DNA of 64,000 bases from assembly GCA_032718475.1 (NCBI GenBank), contig JAUCBJ010001771.1, positions 1 to 64,000 of the forward strand. Reading direction: 5' to 3'. The translations under genes were made by a program, and so were the position numbers. Positions 1 to 11,399 of the stretch are shown piece by piece (position 1 is the first letter of the stretch; each line of letters starts with the position of its first letter). Source of the stretch: Nemertoderma westbladi (lineage: Eukaryota > Xenacoelomorpha > Nemertodermatida > Nemertodermatidae). The notes beneath the pieces are model-generated. The model was not told the origin of the DNA. It saw only the letters and a list, made by a program, of their open reading frames with translations, and did not search any database.

Positions 1-1839
1 ATAGAAAAATGACTACTTATAACTTTGGATATAAAATGTAAAATTTACATTTTAAATCCAAGGAAGTCTCACTTCTTATATTATACCGGTACTTACTACG
101 GCATTAGTGTCAAATAGGGGACCCTCCTAATCTGCCTCAGCCTCAGGACAATGCATCGCTAGGGGGGGGGGGGGGGGGGGGGTGGGGGGGGTGTCAATGT
201 AACACAACGTAATTATCAAATTCTAATTCCAGCCAATCACTAGGGGGGAGAATAAAATAACACTTCTTGCAATTTGCAATTGATCTTGCCCTGAAATAGG
301 AAATTCAATTTGTGAATTTGTAAGCGGATTCAATTCCGTTTATTACCCACCGAAAATGGGGTTAGTGGCATTTTACCAATATAGTTGGCGATGTGAGATT
401 ACCAATAATAATCTCACCTCATAACCAACTGGGGCGATACACGCCGTAAGCCACAGAGAGAGGTGAGAGGTCAAACCACCTCAGAGGGACAAACAAGCTA
501 GTAAGGCTAGCACCAAGGGACAACGCCAACAGGGAGTGGCGAGGTGAGAATTAATCAGGTTAAGCCAATAGTGGGCGGGAAAGCACATTGGGGAGGACAA
601 GAGCGCATCTATTGGATATTAAGGCCGCCCTGTAGTGTAGGGCTAATGTAATATGTGTCAATGATATAACCGTTGTGATTACTGATTATTAGTTTAGTTG
701 ATTTCCTTACAGTTGTGAGACCGGAATAGTTTTGACTCGTCGTCGTCGTTACTGACCGTTGTATTGCATATTATTATATTCAGACTGTGCTGTTATCAAT
801 TACTGTGATTATTAATACTGACAATTTAACTCTGTCGTTTTCAACGGCCTTCGGCCAATATATATATCCAGCGTTAGCCCAGCAGCCCACGGACGCGACG
901 ACGCGTACAATCCACACACCGGTCGGAATCCACCACTGTCAACTCCAGTGGATTCCGTCACAGAATTATTACATCCCCTAAATAAAAAAACCAAACCACC
1001 CCATTTTTGAGGTGAAATACATGTTTCTGGACGATAATTAATGCAATGGGGGGGGGGGGGGGGTTCGTTCAATTGTGGGCCATTGTCTGCTAACGTGCTT
1101 GGTGCTGTCTGCGAACGTGATCATTGTTGCGAGTGAGAAGCGACCGAGCGTGGTGAGATCATGGCTGCGAGCGTGGTGTGCTCACTACTGCATGTGAGTT
1201 GCGACAATCCTGGAACAAGCGTGATCACAACGTACGACTGTATAAGCATGCTCACTGCCGCGAGCGTAATTCAATATTGTGAATGGAGACTAAGCAGGGG
1301 AGGTAGGGATGTGATTCTTGAAGAAAATCACATCCCAGGGAATGAATACCTCGCAAAAAATAATCAAAAAAATATTATTGAATTAAAATACTAAAAGTAT
1401 CATATGTCACTGCTGCCTGTGTGACGTTAATTTCTGCCAAATGTTGCGAGAGTGCTCTATCCTAAAGTATTATCAGAACAGCTTCCTTCACCACTTTCAT
1501 GTAGTGTAGACCGATGATACCAACTAATCAAAATCATAATAACAACCCTTACAGCCATGATTATAAATGAAATTAAATAAGTTAAAATATTAATGATTAT
1601 GAAACCAAACGTACATTATTTCGAGCACAATTTGCCAAAAATTACCTCCATAAAGAACAGAAACTCGCCAAGTTGGAGTTAAGATAATATATTTAAAAAA
1701 AGTTACAAAGTAAAATGAAATTGTAAGTTAAAGTGTTTAGTTTATGTATAGTGCGTAAAACAAGGGATGTATTTCTTTACTCATTCCTACCCACAAATAA
1801 ACAATTAACATATAAATAAATAACATTCAATCCTTAGCC
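1..1839. other. Intergenic DNA downstream of DDRGK1, repeat-derived
   Basis: No convincing gene. Long G runs lie at about 163-188 and 1050-1064. The stretch around 106-145 (AGTGTCAAATAGGGGACCCT...) matches the terminal repeat of the MITE at 31573-32353, so it is probably one end of another copy. Positions 391-418 form a short hairpin (GTGAGATTA / TAATCTCAC). The 391-973 interval has a TATATATA stretch near 862 and an AATAAA near 981, which recalls a solo LTR, but no target duplication is visible. Two short open frames (787-981, 1161-1394) look like chance. Confidence 0.5.
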
Positions 1840-2736
1840 TCAAACAATCTCAGGAGTTAGATTGATCAACCGATTACTTTGTTCTACCAGTTCGGAAAGA
1901 GAAACTCGTCCTCTCTGACGAATAAACTTGGCGACCTTAAGAAGTTCCTCTTTCGATATATAAATAAACTTCCCTCGGTCGTCTATAACCCCGGATAGTT
2001 GCTCCGATTCCATTAGCGATCGAACGCGATCGATTGTCTCCTGAGTCTTTAAACCGAATTCAGCGGCCAGATCCTCCATCAGAACGACTTTGGTCTTCTT
2101 TATATAAGTTATGAACTGTTCTAGTTTGTTATCATCATCGTCTTCTGTCTTAGAAAAACCTTCGTCTTCCAGAGTAAAAGTCTCCTTTAACGCCAAATAC
2201 TCGTTATATTCCTGCAGCTCCTTTTCTTCCCTCAAACGTTTTTCTTCCTTCAACCTAGACTCCTCCTCTCTCGCCTCCGCTTCCTCCCGCTCTTTCTGTT
2301 TCTCTTCCAGTAGTTTACTCCTCTGCTTCCGTTCTTCACGCTCCTCCTCCAAGGCGACTCTCGCTTCCGCTGCGGCCGCTTTCATCTCCAACTTCCGTAG
2401 TTTTTTGGTGCCGATCTTACGATCGAGTAACGGTGTTTCTTCCCGTTCCCACTCCTCCCCGGATTCTCCCGATTCGCTATTGCGACCCGCACGTTCTCTG
2501 GCGGCCGCGATCCGCGACTGGGCTGATCGCGCTCCACCGCGTCGACGGATTCCGCCTCCGATTCGCTCCGCCGGACCTCCGACCTGCCTCGCAGGGACCC
2601 CCACCTCCGCTACATGGCCTTTATCTTCCTGATTCCCAAACTCCCTAAGTTTACTAACGACGTAAATAATAACACCAACCAGAGCAGCAAATATAAGCAG
2701 CCCTATTTGTAGTGTTGCCGGGTCTACAACAGCCAT
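1840..2736 (-). CDS. DDRGK1: DDRGK domain-containing protein 1 (UFMylation cofactor), single exon
   Basis: 298-residue protein close to the usual length of the family (about 310 in vertebrates). Visible order: a short lumenal N-terminus, one membrane segment at about residues 10-29 (IGLLIFAALVGVIIYVV), a low-complexity Gly/Arg region, a long Glu/Arg/Lys-rich coiled coil at about 110-190, then the conserved C-terminal winged-helix (PCI-like) part with TYIKKTKVVLMEDLAAEFGL, GVIDDRGKFIYIS and KFIRQRGRVSLSEL. In animals DDRGK1 is an ER-membrane protein that recruits the UFM1 E3 ligase UFL1 and is itself UFMylated, acting in ER stress and ER-phagy; that role is inferred from family membership. The start is the ATG directly before the membrane anchor; the frame ends at TGA. 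The gene is uninterrupted, whereas the gene has several introns in vertebrates. A retrocopy is possible, but no poly-A tract or frame damage is seen. Confidence 0.93.
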   Translation of the reverse strand: MAVVDPATLQIGLLIFAALVGVIIYVVSKLREFGNQEDKGHVAEVGVPARQVGGPAERIGGGIRRRGGARSAQSRIAAARERAGRNSESGESGEEWEREETPLLDRKIGTKKLRKLEMKAAAAEARVALEEEREERKQRSKLLEEKQKEREEAEAREEESRLKEEKRLREEKELQEYNEYLALKETFTLEDEGFSKTEDDDDNKLEQFITYIKKTKVVLMEDLAAEFGLKTQETIDRVRSLMESEQLSGVIDDRGKFIYISKEELLKVAKFIRQRGRVSLSELVEQSNRLINLTPEIV

Positions 2737-3612
2737 CCCGAATCATTAATACATTAGGCTGGTAGGCCCCTAATAAATAGGCCAGGCCTACAACCTGACA
2801 ACACAGCAAACAGCAGAACAGACAACAACATTAAAACATGCCTAACACAAAAGACAATTCAGCAATAGGCCTGTTGTTAGACTGGTGCTTAGATCGTGGC
2901 TTTTCAGCTTTTCCAGTTAACATTATTCCATTTTGTATAAAACAAGTAATGTGGTTGGAGAAAGCTGCTACTAAGCAGCAACCAATCACGTTAATCCTGT
3001 TTAACACAGAGTCAATGAGAATTGAATATTGCTAACATGAAAAAGTTCAGGTTACCATTGCATTATTCCATATCACAGGATCTGTATTCATTATTATCAC
3101 CCTCCTTGTCTGTTTCATTATACAAGTTATACCGAAAGCAGTCAGGCGTCAGGCAGAACAGAGGTACAGCAAATCAAATTATTAAGAATTGATAAGCATC
3201 CGTTGTTGTTAGCCTGTTACGTTAACGTTACACCTTAGTACTTAGGCTGTTTCTGTTAGGCTTAGGCAAGGCACTACAGCACTACTTAGAACTTACAATA
3301 GTTGATAGTACGATACATCAGCGTCATCAGCTACCTATGTCCTCCGGCTGTCCGGCGTCCGGTGCCGACCTCCGGCTGATAGGCCTTCATATAATTTATT
3401 CCATAAGATCAGAATATAGGCTTACACAACACATACAATTTTCAACACACACAACCAGACAACACAACCGCACAATTTTCAACAAATACTACATACTACA
3501 GTACTATTAAATACAGAAATACCACTCCCAGACGCCAGACGCCAGACTCCTGGCAGCCTCTGAGCCTGGGTGGGGTGTCATCGTTGCTCCTGCTCGTGTC
3601 AGGCAGTCAGGG
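2737..3612. other. Intergenic DNA between DDRGK1 start and retrotransposon 1
   Basis: This would contain the DDRGK1 promoter on the minus strand. No TATA box or other element could be fixed by eye. One short open frame (2838-3035) has no recognisable features. The sequence around 3470-3540 is rich in ACA/CAGAC short repeats. Element 1 begins at its right edge. Confidence 0.45.
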
Positions 3613-4785
3613 TGTAAAGGCTTTTGCGGATCTAGCTAGTCATTTTCCCCGCAAAGTACTCTGTAGGTGTTTTAGCGGACATAAAAAGCCGTTTTCTTAC
3701 TGTGTAGGTGTTTTAGTGGACATAAAAAGCCATTTTTTCTGTATGTGTACTTTAGCGGACATAACAAGCCATTTTATGCCGCAATGCGCCAAAATACTCT
3801 TAATACAGTGTAGTTCAGATGACGACATCTATCAGCTGATATGTCGATGTGGAGCTTTTTGGCTTTCTTTGTTCGGCTCCACTCGACCAATCAGAGCGAT
3901 TTTCATTTTATCTTGCACAGAAGCCTACAGAAGATCACGCAATGCATTATGATCTTTGTTTACCTTTTTTCCTGAGCCCAGAACATCGGCTTTGGAATTA
4001 TTCTGTGTTTCAGACTTTAGCAAAACATTAGAACGGCTTTGATTATAGAAACGTATAACTGTTATCTACCACCTATCATATCATAACTATATGTACCTTT
4101 CACCGCATTATTTTACTGCTATTTACTGTCGGTTATTAATTGTTATCAGTGATGGAATGTTGTTATATTTGGAGAATATCGATAAATAACCATAAAACCC
4201 CAATCTTCTTGATATACTGAAGGTTAGAGACCGGTTACATATAGCAATTGCGACTTACATTATAGTGGTTTTGGAGTGAATTGAATGCTATTTCATAGAC
4301 CCTACATGTGTCAGTTGCTGTTCTCCTTATATATGATCAAATTTAGTGAAGGTCGGCAGATCAGTGTGCAGTAGTGTGCGGTAGTGTGCATGAATGTGAT
4401 AGATAACAAAGCATTTCCTAAAGAATGCGCTTTATACGAAAATCATTAGCCATCCCGTTGCGTTTAGTGTAAGTCATAACTCTGTTTACATACTTAGAGC
4501 ACCACGTCCTAAAGGAACTGTTAATATTTCCCGAAAGTGAATAATATTTGTCAGAGATTATATATTAACGATCAATCGAATAGTAAAGTAAGTCTACACC
4601 GCAATAAGGTCAGAGCATCCGAATCCAGTCTCCCTTAACCGTGGGTGAATGGTCGCGCATAGGCTGGCTTCGGCTAATGTAGCTTTATGTGTATCAAATA
4701 CTTGTTATAGGCTAAAGTCGATTTATAACCTAGAAGACACCTAAATTTGGCAGGTTAAACTGCTAAAGGTCTAAAAGCGCGAACA
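3613..4785 (+). repeat. 5' LTR of retrotransposon copy 1
   Basis: 1173 bp, from TGTAAAGG to GCGCGAACA. The terminal sequence agrees with the LTR ends of copy 2 (TGTAAAAGC...GCGCGAACA read on the minus strand), which fixes both borders. Compared with its 3' partner it has an extra 66 bases at about 4099-4164. The part after about 4200 (R/U5 side) is similar to copy 2, while the first third (U3) is not. Confidence 0.88.
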
Positions 4786-6219
4786 ATAACAGTTATACTT
4801 TCTTTATTGCAACGTAGGCAATAAAGGCAAAAGTACCGGTCGACCGGTAACCAGTAGGCCTAACTACCTAACCACCCGAACCAGTACTTGCAGCAGTACA
4901 GGTAGGCCTACATTAGTATTATTCGATTTTGATAATTATATACCGGTAGGTCTTGATATTTAATCAGGGACTGCAGCCCTGGTTTTTTATTGAGATTTTA
5001 CTTATTTCTGTCAGTTTTATTTACCTGTAAGTTAATATTGAGCAGAAGGCGTGTAAGCCTGCTCAGATTGTACAGATAATTTGTAGGCTGGACTGTTGTC
5101 TGACTGTTGTTAAGTCTGAAGAGATTGCAGTGTGTGCAGAGTGTATGTCCGATAAAGTACTAGTTAGGAACGTGGGGGCATCCAGTGCTGTAAGGTAAAT
5201 CCCCCCCCCCCCCCCCCCCGAAAGAATAAGTCGTACTACTCGGTTAGAACGCATACTAACTAACCATTTCGGAGTCTGCATATACTGTAGTTTATTTAGG
5301 CTTGATAGTAGTCTGCCAGCGTTTGGTCTGTATTTTGTTTGTGTAGTCTGTACGGGTAGCGTAATATTTATTATTCAGAGTTTATGCGATTATTCGCAAC
5401 ATTTACAACCCCAAGTTTATTCCTACAGTAATTGTGCTTGTTATACATACCATTATAGTTAAATTAACCCCGGTACTACATCAGGGCTGTTTGGCGTAGG
5501 TAAAGACTAGTGATTCTATGCTCTGGTCACTCCGGCAGATACCGTGGTTCTTTTAGCTGTACAAGTATTTTTAACTGCTGGTTATTTGTTGTATAAGTAC
5601 TTGTACCTAATTTAGGGTTTAGTGTACAGTGCTTTCCAAAGGTAATTAGTGTGTAGGCAGTATATTTGTGTTGTAAAGTGGTTAATAGGCACGTTAGCTA
5701 TGGTAGGCTGCGGTAATTAACTTCTAGGTAGGAACACTCCATAACACTCCTAACGTAGTACTTATAGCGCTACGGCTATAAGTCGTCAGACGGTGGTATA
5801 TTCAGTTATTCTAAAATAATTGACGTACCGGTATTTACGATAGGCTTATTATATTTATTTCTATAAATTTGGGCTGAAAATATATACCGGTATTCTGTAA
5901 TTAATTCTAGTCTATAATTATACTTATGTATACACTATAAGTGTAAGCTGTATACCGGTATTCACGTTAGGCTTATTATATATCTATATATTTGCGCTGA
6001 TATTATATACCGGTATTCTGTGACGAACCCTAATATTCGATCCGTAATAATACTTATATATACTATAAATGTATACCGGTATTCTAATATATTGTATATC
6101 TATCACGTTACACAGAGTAACGATATCGGTAATTAATTACTAGGCTAACAGTGATACTGAATTATTAGACTTGCTTTAACTGTAATTATAGCAGTAGGCA
6201 TTCAACTGTACAAACAAAC
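4786..6219 (+). other. 5' leader of retrotransposon copy 1
   Basis: Untranslated region between the LTR and the gag start. The bases just after the LTR (ATAACAGTTATACTTTC) do not show the TGG start of a standard tRNA primer-binding site, so priming is unresolved. It contains a C run at about 5200-5219 and the ACCGGTATT repeats listed separately. Copy 2 has the same leader with the same repeat type. Confidence 0.7.
5820..6085 (+). repeat. ACCGGTATT-centred tandem repeats in the leader
   Basis: Five occurrences of (T)ACCGGTATT at about 5825, 5886, 5952, 6009 and 6073, alternating with related AT-rich arms. This gives a compound unit of about 122 bp made of two half-units. The matching leader of copy 2 (about 55120-55380) carries the same array in the opposite orientation. 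The function is unknown; promoter or RNA-packaging use is speculation. Confidence 0.7.
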
Positions 6220-7884
6220 ATGTCTGACACAAAGCAAAACCTGTCAGACAGTCTCCTAGATACAACCATCTGTGATCCAGATAGGAGTGTGGAACGTTTG
6301 AGACCGAAGTTCAACTCACCTCCTACTGTAAGAAAGGTCATCCCTCCAGTAGTAGTATCAGACCCTAGGCTAGTCAAACACCGTAGGTCTATCATAGGCA
6401 CTCGGGCTCAAGTCAAGCGGGACCAAGAAGCAGCTATTAAACAGCAGCAACACTCGAGCCGAGAACTTATTTCTCAGCAGCCCGATAGCTCCAGTAGTTC
6501 GGATACTGTAGAGCTGACACCCGAGCGCGGAGCAAAGATGGCAGATGCTGTTTATTCGGATCCCCTTCTCATCCTTCCTGCAGCCATACTCACTAGGGTA
6601 TTGATTGCGGTGGAGGAACACCAAATCGATTGGGCGAGAAGTAAGCGATCGACCAAGGACAGTTATGCTGGATACACAAGGGAGGAACTGAAGTCTATTG
6701 TCAAGTCGCAATGGAACTTCCCCGGACCCGGACTCCCGTTTAACTTATCGGAAGCTGCCTGGGAGGACTTACACAGGATGGGAGTGACAAAAGACACTAG
6801 TGATCCAGCTGTGTGGAAGAGGTCGGCAGCAGGATATGTACAGGGATTCTTCAGCTCTTTGGAACGATTAGAAGAACAACTGTTTCGACAACCCCAAGGA
6901 CCTCAAGAGCAGGGAGAGCTGCTTTATCAAGTTAGAGAAAGAATTCTAAGAATCAGACTAATCCTATCGGCCTTTGAGGAAGCTTCGAAAAGAAGACAAG
7001 ACACGTCGTTGCAAGTTGCCATAAAGACTTGGTTCCAGCGGGTGAGTCTCAAGGTTCAAGGAACGGCCCAGTGGAAATTTCAGCTGGCTGAGCGCTCAAC
7101 CCACGGAGAATCAACAGACGCTACCTTTTCTCAAGTGGAAAGCGAAGCGACAGCAGAGAAACCGCAGAAGAAGGACGCTATAGACATCTATCTGTCAGAC
7201 TATCAACGATTTCTAGGTGATGAAGAGTTGAGGAGAAGGCTGGCTGGACTTCGTCCTAATAGTGAAGGAGCCAAGTTTGTGTTGGACGCAATAGATGCGG
7301 AAATGTTAGCTGCGAACCAAGCTAAATTTGATGAAAGCATCCGCATCGCTAGGGTTCAAGAAGAACAAGTGAAGAAAAAACGTATAGAAGATAGAAAGAC
7401 AGCAGCAGCGGCAGCGGCAGAGGCAGAAGCGGAAAGAAAGGCAGTCGAAGTGGAAAGAAAAGCGGCCGAAGTGGAAAGAAAGGCGGCAGTGGCAGCGGCA
7501 GCGGCAGAAGCGGAAAGAAAGGCGGTCGAAGTGGAAAGAAAAGCGGCCGAAGTGGAAAGAAAAGCGGCAGTGGCAGAAGCAGAACGGAGGGCATCTGAAG
7601 AGACAACACAACTAGAGTTGGAAAATCTTCAAGAGAAGCAAGACAACTTCAATAAACAGTTAACAGCTAGTCAAATGCAGATGATGAGTCGATCTACTCC
7701 CAAAAGACAGGGATTTACATCATCTGATGAAGGCGATACCACCGATCCTGAAGGCGGAGGAAATAGATCTCGTTCCAACAGACGTAGAAGAATGCCTCAC
7801 CGTCAGAAATTGCCTGATTTGCCCCCAGCTGTGAGAAGGCAACTAGCTAGCACATACTTAGGTAGTACAGAACCCACAGACTAA
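6220..7884 (+). pseudogene. gag: Gag N-terminal part, copy 1
   Basis: 554 codons open from the ATG at 6220. The start is supported by the homologous start of copy 2 (MADTRQTLSDSLL versus MSDTKQNLSDSLL). The N-terminal third is polar and low complexity. Residues about 110-300 hold a segment (including GPGLPFNLSEAAWEDLHRMG) that is absent from copy 2. Residues about 385-465 are an Ala/Glu/Arg-rich coiled coil built from repeats. The frame stops at TEPTD, where copy 2 continues without a stop, so copy 1 has a nonsense change followed by a frame change. Structural protein role is inferred from position. Confidence 0.8.
7417..7590 (+). repeat. Imperfect 85-bp duplication in the Gag coiled coil
   Basis: The block coding AEAERKAVEVERKAAEVERK is present twice in tandem with few differences. 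It keeps frame and extends the predicted helix. The matching part of copy 2 lacks the repeat. Confidence 0.75.
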
Positions 7885-7940
7885 ATTATTAGATTAGAAA
7901 GACTCCCTACTATAGTAGATAAGCCTGAAATAAATTCCCT

Positions 7941-9780
7941 TTGCACAGCACTAAACTACCTGTGCCCAGCAGAACAACCCCTGAGACAGTTCCTGTCCTG
8001 GACTCCGAGCAAAATATCAATGATTTGTCGCCCGTTGTCCCTCGTCCACCCGCTACTATGTTGGCGGCTCCCGCTTCGGCGGTAGAGTGGGTGGATGAGG
8101 GACGACGGGAGATGGGTCTCCTGCTCGGGCAGCTGAGGGAACACTGTTTGTGCTCCTCTCAGCAGGTCCGAGAGATGGAAGGGACTGTTCAGCAGTTAAA
8201 GGGAACAGTCAGAGAGGGTAGGTTAGAGTTGCAAGAAGTGCAGCAGAGTATCGCGTTAGAACGCGATAAATTAGTAAATACACAAAAGGGTATACCACCA
8301 CCCCCTGTAACAATGTGTCAACCTGTTAGGTCTGAAGTATTTCATGCGCAAGGTGTGGAGCCTACACGCATCTATACTGCTAGTGAAGTAGAAACTCCCA
8401 TAGTAAACCCTATTAAGGGTAATTATCAACCTGTTGACAATGATATTCCATATAGACCTGATCATAATCCGAGAAATTTATATACCGATAGCTCGATATT
8501 AAATAACACGATGGCCCAAGAAAGTTTTACACGTCAAATGGCTAGAACCGAAGCCCGTCAAGCGGTAAAGGTGGGAGAGATTGTCAAGTTCAATGGAGAT
8601 GAGATGAAATGGTTACCTTTTAATGAATATTACAAAGATAACATACAGAACTCTGTGCTATCTAACAGAGAGAAACTTAGATTCCTCATCGAGTGCTTGG
8701 AAGGATCTCCCAAGTTAATGGCGTTAAAGTTTATTGGACATCCAGATGGATTAAGACAAGTTTGGGATACACTAAACATCAGGTACGGTAATAGGAATAA
8801 CATAGCTAGGTATTTGTATGCAAAATTGGTAGCGCCCCGAAAGTTCATTAGCAGCGGGATTATAGAGTTTTCCGATGAGATTCAGGAGATCTGTAGACAA
8901 TTAGATTGGCTAGGTAAGTCTCATGAATATCAGAGTTCTATGGTTATTGGAGCCGTGGCCTCTACTTTACCAAAGGTTGGAGTAGGTACGCGCTGGGACA
9001 AGAAAGTCTTATATATGATGGAACAACAACGAAGAGACCCTACCATGGCTAATCTCATGTCATTCTTAGATGGAGAGGTAAAATTACAGCTCCTAAAGCA
9101 GTCCAGAGAGAAGACACCGGAAAATAAGGTAAGTGAGAAACCCATTTCTAGGAGAAAGGTAACACCAGTGTGTTATACAGACGATGGCGAAAGCCAGGCT
9201 TCTCAAGAAGAGGACAGCGGGAAAGACACTGAAAGATCTTACTATGTCAACAAAGCGTCTAAAGACGTAAGTAAATTTAAGTCTCGAACCCATGACAGGA
9301 GAGAACAGGTAAGAAAAATTCCTCCTACGTCTCCTAATAGAGTTCACAGAAGAAAGCCCGAGGAAAGAACGAGAGTGCACAACGTTACCCAAGGTAAGGT
9401 GAGTAACATAAAACCGAAATGTGTACTGTGCGACGGGCCCCACCGTTTGTGTGTGTGATGAATTTCTAAAGAAATCACTAAAGGATAGACGTGAAGTTAT
9501 GTGGGATAAGCGGTTGTGTTATAATTGCCTCAGACAAGGACACCAACGGCGAACCTGTTACTCCGACGCAAGGTGTGCAAAATGTGGCGCGAAACATCAT
9601 ATCTTGTTGCACACTGAATTCGAAAGAAACAGCCCGAGTCAGGTAAGTGAGTCCGAACTACATGTCCAATTCAGTGATGTGAACGACACTGATCAAAGTT
9701 CTGAGATGGAAGGATTCTATACGGATGAATTCTCCGACGAAAATGAATCCTGTTACCTAATAAATACTGCAGTGTATTGA
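7941..9780 (+). pseudogene. gag: Gag C-terminal part with zinc knuckles, copy 1
   Basis: Reads in two frames: 7941-9458 and then 9421-9780. The middle (about residues 200-390 of the first part, e.g. VKFNGDEMKWLPFNEYYKDN and QVWDTLNIRYG) matches the DUF1759-type Gag domain of BEL/Pao elements. Zinc knuckles follow: CVLCDGPH (cut by the frameshift), CYNCLRQGHQRRTC and CAKCGAKHHILLH. In copy 2 these three are continuous, so the frameshift near 9445 is a lesion of copy 1. A TGA at 9778-9780 stands where copy 2 has CGA. Role: RNA binding and particle assembly, known for the family. Confidence 0.85.
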
Positions 9781-10489
9781 GCACTTACGTATGAGAAGGA
9801 AACCGACAGTGAGCTCCCCCCAACTGCTCCTGACCGACAACCATCTTGGAAAGCACCAACTTCCAATGTAGGAATCCGAGAATTTCCCGTAGTGCAGTTG
9901 AGAGTCCACGGGCCTAAAAAGAGTTATATAGTGAACGCCCTCCTTGACTTCGGCAGCACAGGAACATTCATCGACAAAGAACAAAGACATCTTTGCTGGA
10001 CAACCCAAGCTCCGAACTAAGTTAAATATGTCAGGAATTATGCAGGTTTGGAAATCTACAGTAATTGCAGATTACTATGTAGGTACGTTGTCCACCCCTC
10101 AGGATGAACTAGGAGAACACAGTATAAGGTCAGTAAAAATGGTGGCGATAAAGAACTTCGCTACTAGCCAAGTGGAACCTTATAACTGGGATGAAGACGA
10201 TTTCACCCAGCAGCATAAGATACCTAGATTCAATACAGACTACCCTGGAGTGCAAATACTCATCGGTCAAAATGCGCATGAGGCGCTTGAGACATTGGAG
10301 AAACGGCCTACTCGACCGCAACCACTACAAACCTATGCGGGGAGAACTAGAGTAGGTTGGTACTTTACTGGCCCTTCCCGTAGAACTCTCATGGAAAGGT
10401 TACCCAAAACCAACTTTGCAAAACCAAGTGAACCTATGTCACCTCATTCATCCAGCGGGACAAGTCGATTACAACGACGAACTGAATGA
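9781..10489 (+). pseudogene. pro: Retropepsin-like protease, copy 1, active site altered
   Basis: Homologous to the protease of copy 2 and to the Pao-type aspartic protease (DUF1758). The catalytic triplet reads D-F-G at about 9946-9954 where copy 2 has D-S-G. Shortly after (about 9976) a 5-base deletion shifts the frame, and the remainder reads from 9944 in another frame (DIFAGQPKLRTKLNMSGIMQ...). Both changes would abolish activity. Confidence 0.8.
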
Positions 10490-11315
10490 AGTGATAGATC
10501 GTTACAACGCGAAAACTTGCGATGAACACGCCGTACGATTCTTTACTCAAGAGGCTGTAGAGCCCAATTCCTACGATAAGGCCCTATCGGTAGAAGAAGA
10601 AAGAGCCAACCAGATACAGGAAACGACTACACATTTTCTTAAAGATCAAGGTAGATATGAGATTGGTTTGCCTTTCCGACGGCGAGAACCCAATTTTATA
10701 AACAACCGACCCTTGGCGGAGAAGAGAATTGCGCAACTACATCGACGCCTTACGGCAAATGCTGCAGCTAAGGAGATGTACAAGACCCAGCTGAAGAAAT
10801 TCATTGACAAGGGATATGCGGAGCGAGTACCGGAAGGAACACCCATAACTGAGAGAACGTACTATTTAACACATCATTACGTTCCCAAATCCGGTAAACC
10901 CAACGAAGTCCGGGTAGTATTTGACGGCTCCGCCCTCTACATGGGCCAATCCCTTAACTCCGAGTTGTCCAGGACCCAACTTACTACAATCCTTGATGAC
11001 AACCGGGACGCCTTCTCCAAAGAGGTTATCGACAACATCAAACGGGATATATACATGGACGACAATTTAAAGTCCCTCCCATCGGTAGAAGAAGCCATTG
11101 ATGTCGCCAAAGGAACAGTAGAGTGTTTGAAAAGAGGTGGATTTCGATTAACTAAATTCACCAGTAACTCCCGTGAATTTCTGGAATCGATCCCGGTAGA
11201 AGACCGAGGAGTTAAAGATCTAGACCTTATCAAGGACGATCTTCCAGAAACCAAGACGCTTGGTTTGAAATGGGACACGGAGAGAGATATCCTATTTTTC
11301 CAGCTAAAACAGTGA
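10416..11315 (+). pseudogene. pol: Reverse transcriptase remnant, copy 1, core deleted
   Basis: The open frame holds the RT N-terminal part of Pao elements (NFINNRPLAEKRIAQLHRRL, VRVVFDGSALYMGQSLN) and the YMDD box region (IKRDIYMDDNLKSLPSVEEA). Only about 40 residues separate VFDGS from YMDD, where family members have well over 100, so the catalytic palm with the first Asp motif is missing. The protein then enters the thumb/connection region (LGLKWDTERD). It ends at a TGA (11313-11315), after which the same frame continues into RNase H. It is therefore not functional. Confidence 0.85.
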
Positions 11316-11399
11316 GATAATCCAGTTCGGACTAAACGGATTTGTCTAAGTATCCTGAGCACTTATTTCGATCCATTAGGATTTATTAGCCCAGTTATA

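Noticed and set aside
391-973. Possible solo LTR
   Set aside because: TATA-like and AATAAA words are present, but no target duplication or matching second copy in the window.
2111-2648. Plus-strand frames rich in Ser and Pro opposite DDRGK1
   Set aside because: Shadow frames of the GAG/AAG-rich DDRGK1 coding strand.
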